NCBI GenBank assembly: GCA_000510425.1
Contig: AZKM01000024.1
Location: 1-64,000 of the forward strand
Origin: Eubacterium nodatum ATCC 33099
GTDB lineage: Bacteria > Bacillota > Clostridia > Peptostreptococcales > Anaerovoracaceae
Direction: 5' to 3'
Length of the DNA: 64,000 nt
This document shows positions 60,395 through 64,000 of this stretch, piece after piece (position 1 is the stretch's first letter; each line of letters opens with the position of its first letter). Position numbers and translations under genes: made by a program. The notes beneath the pieces were generated by a model. It was not told the origin of the DNA and searched no databases. It was given only the letters and a program-made list of their open reading frames with translations.

Positions 60395-62845
60395 TTATTT
60401 ATATAATTCTTCAAATTCCTCTTCACTTATCAATACCTGTCTTGGCCTTGACCCATCCTGAGCTCCTACTATACCCCGGGCCTCCATTTGGTCAACAATT
60501 CTGGCAGCTCTGTTATATCCGACTCTAAATCTTCTTTGAATCATAGATGTTGATGCCTGTCCCTGCATAACTACACATTCTATCGCTTCAGGCAACAGTT
60601 CATCCGCATCATCATCCTTATCGGAAACCATTATATTAGAATTTTCTATTGTATCGATAACTTCATCGGCATACTCTATTTCATCCACCTGATTTTTCAC
60701 ATGGTCTATTACTCTCTGAACCTCCTTATCTGAAACAAATGTACCTTGAACTCTCAAAGCTGTTCCTACTCCAAGCGGACTGAAAAGCATATCCCCCTTA
60801 CCTACAAGGTGCTCTGCTCCCCCTCTGTCCAAAATAGTCCTTGAGTCAGCCTGTGATGATACGGCAAATGCGATTCTGGATGGTATATTTGCCTTTATAA
60901 GTCCTGTAATAATGTCTACGGAAGGTCTTTGTGTAGCAACAATAAGGTGCATTCCGGCAGCCCTTGCCATCTGTGCCAATCTGCAAATCGAATCTTCAAC
61001 CTGATTTGGAGCTGCCATCATTAAATCTGCCAGTTCGTCTATGATTATAACGATTTGCGGCATGAATAAATCACTGTTCCCGTTTTCTATCATTTTTGCA
61101 TTATAAGATGCCAAGTCTTTTACATTCTCTTCTGCGAAAAGTTTATATCTGTTTGTCATCTCAACGACAGCCCAGTTAAGTGCTGCAGCTGCTTTGGACG
61201 GTTCGGTCACAACCGGAATCAAAAGATGAGGAATCCCGTTATAGTTGCCAAGTTCTACAACTTTGGGATCTATAAGCACCAGCTTAACCTCATCAGGACC
61301 GGCTTTATATAATAAGCTGGTTATTATGCTGTTTATGCAAACGCTCTTTCCCGAACCTGTTGACCCTGCAATCAGAAGGTGTGGCATATCTTTTAAGTTT
61401 GCAACTATAGGTTTTCCTGCAATATCTTTACCCACCGCAAATTCAATTTTAGACGGAGCTTCTTTAAACTCTTTTGAGTCGATTATCTCTCTGAGAGTAA
61501 CCATATTTATTTTTTCATTTTCCACCTCTATACCCACTGCAGCCTTTCCGGGGATAGGAGCCTCCATTCTTATGCTCTTGGCTCGCAGATTTAGGGCTAT
61601 ATCATCAGAAAGACCTACGATTTTGCTGACTTTGACACCGGTATTAGGCTGTATTTCATATCTTGTCACCGCAGGACCTTGAGTAACCTGCACAACCTTG
61701 GCATCAACATTAAAATTGTGCATTGTTTTTTCAAGAAGTCTGGCTTTTTCTTTCAGACTTTTACTTATTCCGCTTCTATCTATATTTGATGGCAAATTCA
61801 ACAACTCTAGAGAAGGCTTCTTATATTCAGCGGTAATATTTTTGTCCACTGCTTTTGTTAAAGCCTTATCTCCTGCACCTAAACCAAGTTCTGCTCCAAT
61901 CTTTGCCGCATTTTCTGCAATTTCTTTCTTACTTGGCTGTTTATTTTCATAATTATCTATATCTACCTGCTCAGCTTCAGAGCCTTCTAAACCGTAACCT
62001 CTTAAAATAGGGTCGCTTACCGGTTTCGCTTCGGAAGTTTTAGACTCAGATTCTACGCCGAATTGCTTATCTCTAGTCATAAACTCCATTATATTGCTTT
62101 TGGCTTTTTTTATTTTTCCTGATTCTTCCTGAGAAAACGGTGCAGCTTCAAAATAGTTGTCAGCAGCTTCATCTTCTTCAGCATCATCGTGAGCCTGAAG
62201 AAGTCGTTTTTCCTCTCTCCTGTTATGCAGTTTTTCCATCCAAACAGAAATCGGGGTATTCATTGTAATCAAAATACAAACTAAAATAATAGCGATTGAA
62301 AAGATATAGAGACCTGCTCTTCCAATTAGTTTTATGAGCAATACCCCTATACTCATTCCCAGAACCCCGCCACCTTCCAGCTTTGTTCCCCCGATATAAA
62401 AGTTTACGATATATAGCTCTAACAAATCATCATATATAAACCTTGCAGAATTTAACAGACAGAAGGCAACTAAAATAATCAGAAAGCCTAAAAAAGTCTT
62501 CCATGTAAAATGATTGGATTTACCGAAAACCAATAAACATCCGATGATAATCATATACCACGGAAAAACATATCCGATATGTCCCAGAATCCCTTTAATA
62601 ACAGTTGCAAGACCATTACCTAATGATCCTGCAGCATTAAACTGCATTGCGACAAATATAAATATACCTATTGCAACAAAAGCAATCCCCCAAAGAAGAT
62701 CGTACAGCCTTTTTTTATGCTTTCTGTTTTCTTGCATCCTGCGTATCTGCATACGCTTTTCCTCACTTACGGGAGAAGTTTTCTTTCTTGATTTTTTAAC
62801 TTTCGTTTTATTGTTTTTTTTCCCTTTGCTTGTTCTATTTGCCAA
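60395..62845 (-). CDS. ftsK: DNA translocase FtsK/SpoIIIE
   Basis: An 816-residue translocase. A basic N-terminus is followed by four membrane segments, an acidic/charged linker (about 200-330), the RecA-like motor with Walker A in IAGSTGSGKSVCINSIIT near residue 493 and IVIIDELADLMM, and a C-terminal winged-helix gamma domain (VMQGQASTSMIQRRFRVGYNRAARIVDQMEARGIVG). It pumps DNA through division septa (family knowledge). The start is a TTG at 62845 preceded by AAAGG, so the initiation codon is unusual. It lies 11 bases before rimO. Confidence 0.95.
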   Translation of the reverse strand: MANRTSKGKKNNKTKVKKSRKKTSPVSEEKRMQIRRMQENRKHKKRLYDLLWGIAFVAIGIFIFVAMQFNAAGSLGNGLATVIKGILGHIGYVFPWYMIIIGCLLVFGKSNHFTWKTFLGFLIILVAFCLLNSARFIYDDLLELYIVNFYIGGTKLEGGGVLGMSIGVLLIKLIGRAGLYIFSIAIILVCILITMNTPISVWMEKLHNRREEKRLLQAHDDAEEDEAADNYFEAAPFSQEESGKIKKAKSNIMEFMTRDKQFGVESESKTSEAKPVSDPILRGYGLEGSEAEQVDIDNYENKQPSKKEIAENAAKIGAELGLGAGDKALTKAVDKNITAEYKKPSLELLNLPSNIDRSGISKSLKEKARLLEKTMHNFNVDAKVVQVTQGPAVTRYEIQPNTGVKVSKIVGLSDDIALNLRAKSIRMEAPIPGKAAVGIEVENEKINMVTLREIIDSKEFKEAPSKIEFAVGKDIAGKPIVANLKDMPHLLIAGSTGSGKSVCINSIITSLLYKAGPDEVKLVLIDPKVVELGNYNGIPHLLIPVVTEPSKAAAALNWAVVEMTNRYKLFAEENVKDLASYNAKMIENGNSDLFMPQIVIIIDELADLMMAAPNQVEDSICRLAQMARAAGMHLIVATQRPSVDIITGLIKANIPSRIAFAVSSQADSRTILDRGGAEHLVGKGDMLFSPLGVGTALRVQGTFVSDKEVQRVIDHVKNQVDEIEYADEVIDTIENSNIMVSDKDDDADELLPEAIECVVMQGQASTSMIQRRFRVGYNRAARIVDQMEARGIVGAQDGSRPRQVLISEEEFEELYK

Positions 62846-62861
62846 ATATTTGACCTTTCAC

Positions 62862-63704
62862 TTATTTCCCTGTAATTAAACTATATCCAATTACAAATAC
62901 CGCTAATATCCATACATAATATGAAAAAAACTTTAATTTTTGTGCAACTACAACCTTAATCATAGCTTTAATCGCTAAAACCCCTGATATGGCTGCAACA
63001 GCTATGCCTGCAAGCATGGGTCCAAGCTCCATAGTGCCTGCACTCGCCTGATGAATTGCATCGGGAACTTCTAAAATTGCTGCACCTAAAATTGTTGGAA
63101 TGGAAATCAGAAACGCATATCTAACTGCAAATTCTCTGTCAAGGCCGGTCAGAAGACCTCCGACCATAGTTGAGCCGGATCTGGAAACCCCTGGGCATAT
63201 TGCAATTCCCTGCATAACTCCGATAAAAAATCCATTTCTAAAATTCATTCTCTCTATATTGTTTCTACCGTTGTTCAATTTTTCAGCCATGTATAAAACG
63301 GCACCGGTAAAAATCCAACCGATTCCAATTGCTAAAATATTACTATTTAAATTTTCAAAGAACTTATTCATAGTCAAACCCATGATTACAGTAGGCACAG
63401 TCGTCCAAATAATCATTATGCCAAGCTTTCTTACAGGTCTTTCATTCAATCTCAGTCCCTTACCTGTGCAAAGGTCTTTAATCGTTAAGAAAAGTTCCTT
63501 AATAAGCTCCCAGATATCTCTCCAATACATTATAAATACCGAAACCAATGTACCTATATGAAGCAAAACTGTGAAAATCAATACTTTTTCACCTTTAATA
63601 CCGAAAAAATGTTGCAGAAGAGCAAGATGCCCGCTGCTGCTCACAGGTAAAAACTCTGTTAATCCTTGTACCAGTCCTAATATAATGGATTCAATATAAC
63701 TCAC
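62862..63704 (-). CDS. uppP: undecaprenyl-diphosphatase
   Basis: A 280-residue membrane protein of the BacA/UppP family: SIILGLVQGLTEFLPVSSSGHLALLQHFFG at the N-terminus and FIGVMQGIAICPGVSRSGSTMVGGLLTGLDREFAVRYAFLISIPTILGAA. It recycles undecaprenyl diphosphate for wall synthesis (family knowledge). The start is GTG 63704, seven bases after GGGGAG; an ATG 42 bases earlier would overlap the asd stop and sits ahead of the ribosome site. Confidence 0.93.
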   Translation of the reverse strand: MSYIESIILGLVQGLTEFLPVSSSGHLALLQHFFGIKGEKVLIFTVLLHIGTLVSVFIMYWRDIWELIKELFLTIKDLCTGKGLRLNERPVRKLGIMIIWTTVPTVIMGLTMNKFFENLNSNILAIGIGWIFTGAVLYMAEKLNNGRNNIERMNFRNGFFIGVMQGIAICPGVSRSGSTMVGGLLTGLDREFAVRYAFLISIPTILGAAILEVPDAIHQASAGTMELGPMLAGIAVAAISGVLAIKAMIKVVVAQKLKFFSYYVWILAVFVIGYSLITGK

Positions 63705-63717
63705 TAATTCTCTCCCC

Positions 63718-64000
63718 TTATTTTGATGCGATATATCCCAGTTCAACTAATGCTTCTGCAGAAAGAACAGCACCTCCTGCCGCCCCCCTGACGGTATTAT
63801 GTGCAAGGCCGACAAATTTATAGTCAAAAATACTATCTTTTCTTAAGCGTCCTATAGTAATACCGAAGCCCCTCTCATAATCAACATCCAGTTTGACCTG
63901 AGGGCGATCATCTTCTGTCATATATTTTATAAACTGCTTAGGTGCACTTGGTAAATCTGCTTTCTGTGGAAGACCTTGAAAAGCTGTTAATTTCTCAATA
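63718..64000 (-). CDS. asd: aspartate-semialdehyde dehydrogenase, C-terminal fragment
   Basis: The visible 93 residues end the protein; the frame runs off the right edge. They show LPSAPKQFIKYMTEDDRPQVKLDVDYERGFGITIGRLRKDSIFDYKFVGLAHNTVRGAAGGAVLSAEALVELGYI, the C-terminus of the archaeal/yeast-type Asd subgroup (family knowledge). Asd makes aspartate semialdehyde for lysine, methionine and threonine synthesis. It ends 13 bases before the uppP start. Confidence 0.9.
   Translation of the reverse strand, partial: IEKLTAFQGLPQKADLPSAPKQFIKYMTEDDRPQVKLDVDYERGFGITIGRLRKDSIFDYKFVGLAHNTVRGAAGGAVLSAEALVELGYIASK

Overview
The window looks like a chromosomal segment of a low-GC, non-spore-former-like member of the Clostridia. 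Gene content, strong Shine-Dalgarno sites and TTGACA/TATAAT promoters fit this. The combination of a PurO-type IMP cyclohydrolase, a stand-alone AICAR formyltransferase, a LytS-type kinase paired with a winged-helix regulator, and NEAT-like haem-uptake genes would suit the Eubacteriales Family XIII / Peptostreptococcales area, but that placement is inference. No rRNA, tRNA, CRISPR array, prophage or complete insertion sequence was found.

Layout. 1-16.7 kb (+): a dense housekeeping block: the end of a HlyC/CorC-type membrane protein, an Asp23 protein, nusB, a TsaD paralogue, xseA-xseB, ispA, dxs, tlyA, an aminotransferase, mutS-mutL-miaA, a tyrosine recombinase, a methionine gamma-lyase-like enzyme and a TVP38 membrane protein. 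16.8-24.5 kb (+): an accessory surface/uptake island with two secreted NEAT-like proteins, a lipoprotein binding protein, a FecCD permease and an ATPase with an extra C-terminal domain; best read as haem or iron-complex uptake. 24.5-25 kb (+): a YneA-like, SOS-controlled LysM protein behind three LexA boxes. 25.3-29.6 kb (-): a small membrane protein, an NhaC-type antiporter and a LytS-type two-component system with a tandem 11-bp repeat in the nhaC promoter. 29.7-38.8 kb (-): purE-purM-purN-purO-AICARFT-purD-purL. 38.9-44.1 kb (-): ruvX, ireB, alaS and a phosphohexomutase. 44.2-47.6 kb: NAD synthesis, with nadA (-) diverging from nadB-nadC (+). 47.7-64 kb (-): iscU-nifS, a DUF896 protein, comEA, a DUF2344/radical-SAM pair, obgE-rpmA-rplU, recA-cinA-pgsA-rimO-ftsK, uppP and the end of asd.

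How the genes work together. The first block couples translation/RNA factors with isoprenoid supply (ispA, dxs) and mismatch repair. The pur cluster carries seven steps of de novo IMP synthesis, with PurH replaced by two separate proteins. The NAD locus is compact and its two facing promoters share a repeated motif over their -35 boxes. recA and the YneA-like gene share the same LexA box sequence, placing both in one SOS regulon.

Most unusual points. (1) Four reading-frame breaks, two in nadA, one in the NEAT/binding-protein gene and one at the permease start, all sit in poly-A tracts and are all repaired by adding one A. They may be sequencing undercalls, phase-variable tracts or, in one case, a programmed -1 site. 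(2) A NEAT-like protein is fused to only the N-terminal lobe of a binding protein whose full copy lies immediately downstream. (3) NadA has Ala in place of an expected iron-sulfur Cys. (4) An HD domain is fused to a B12-binding radical SAM protein. (5) L21 has a long tail, and L27 lacks the cleavable Firmicute N-terminus.
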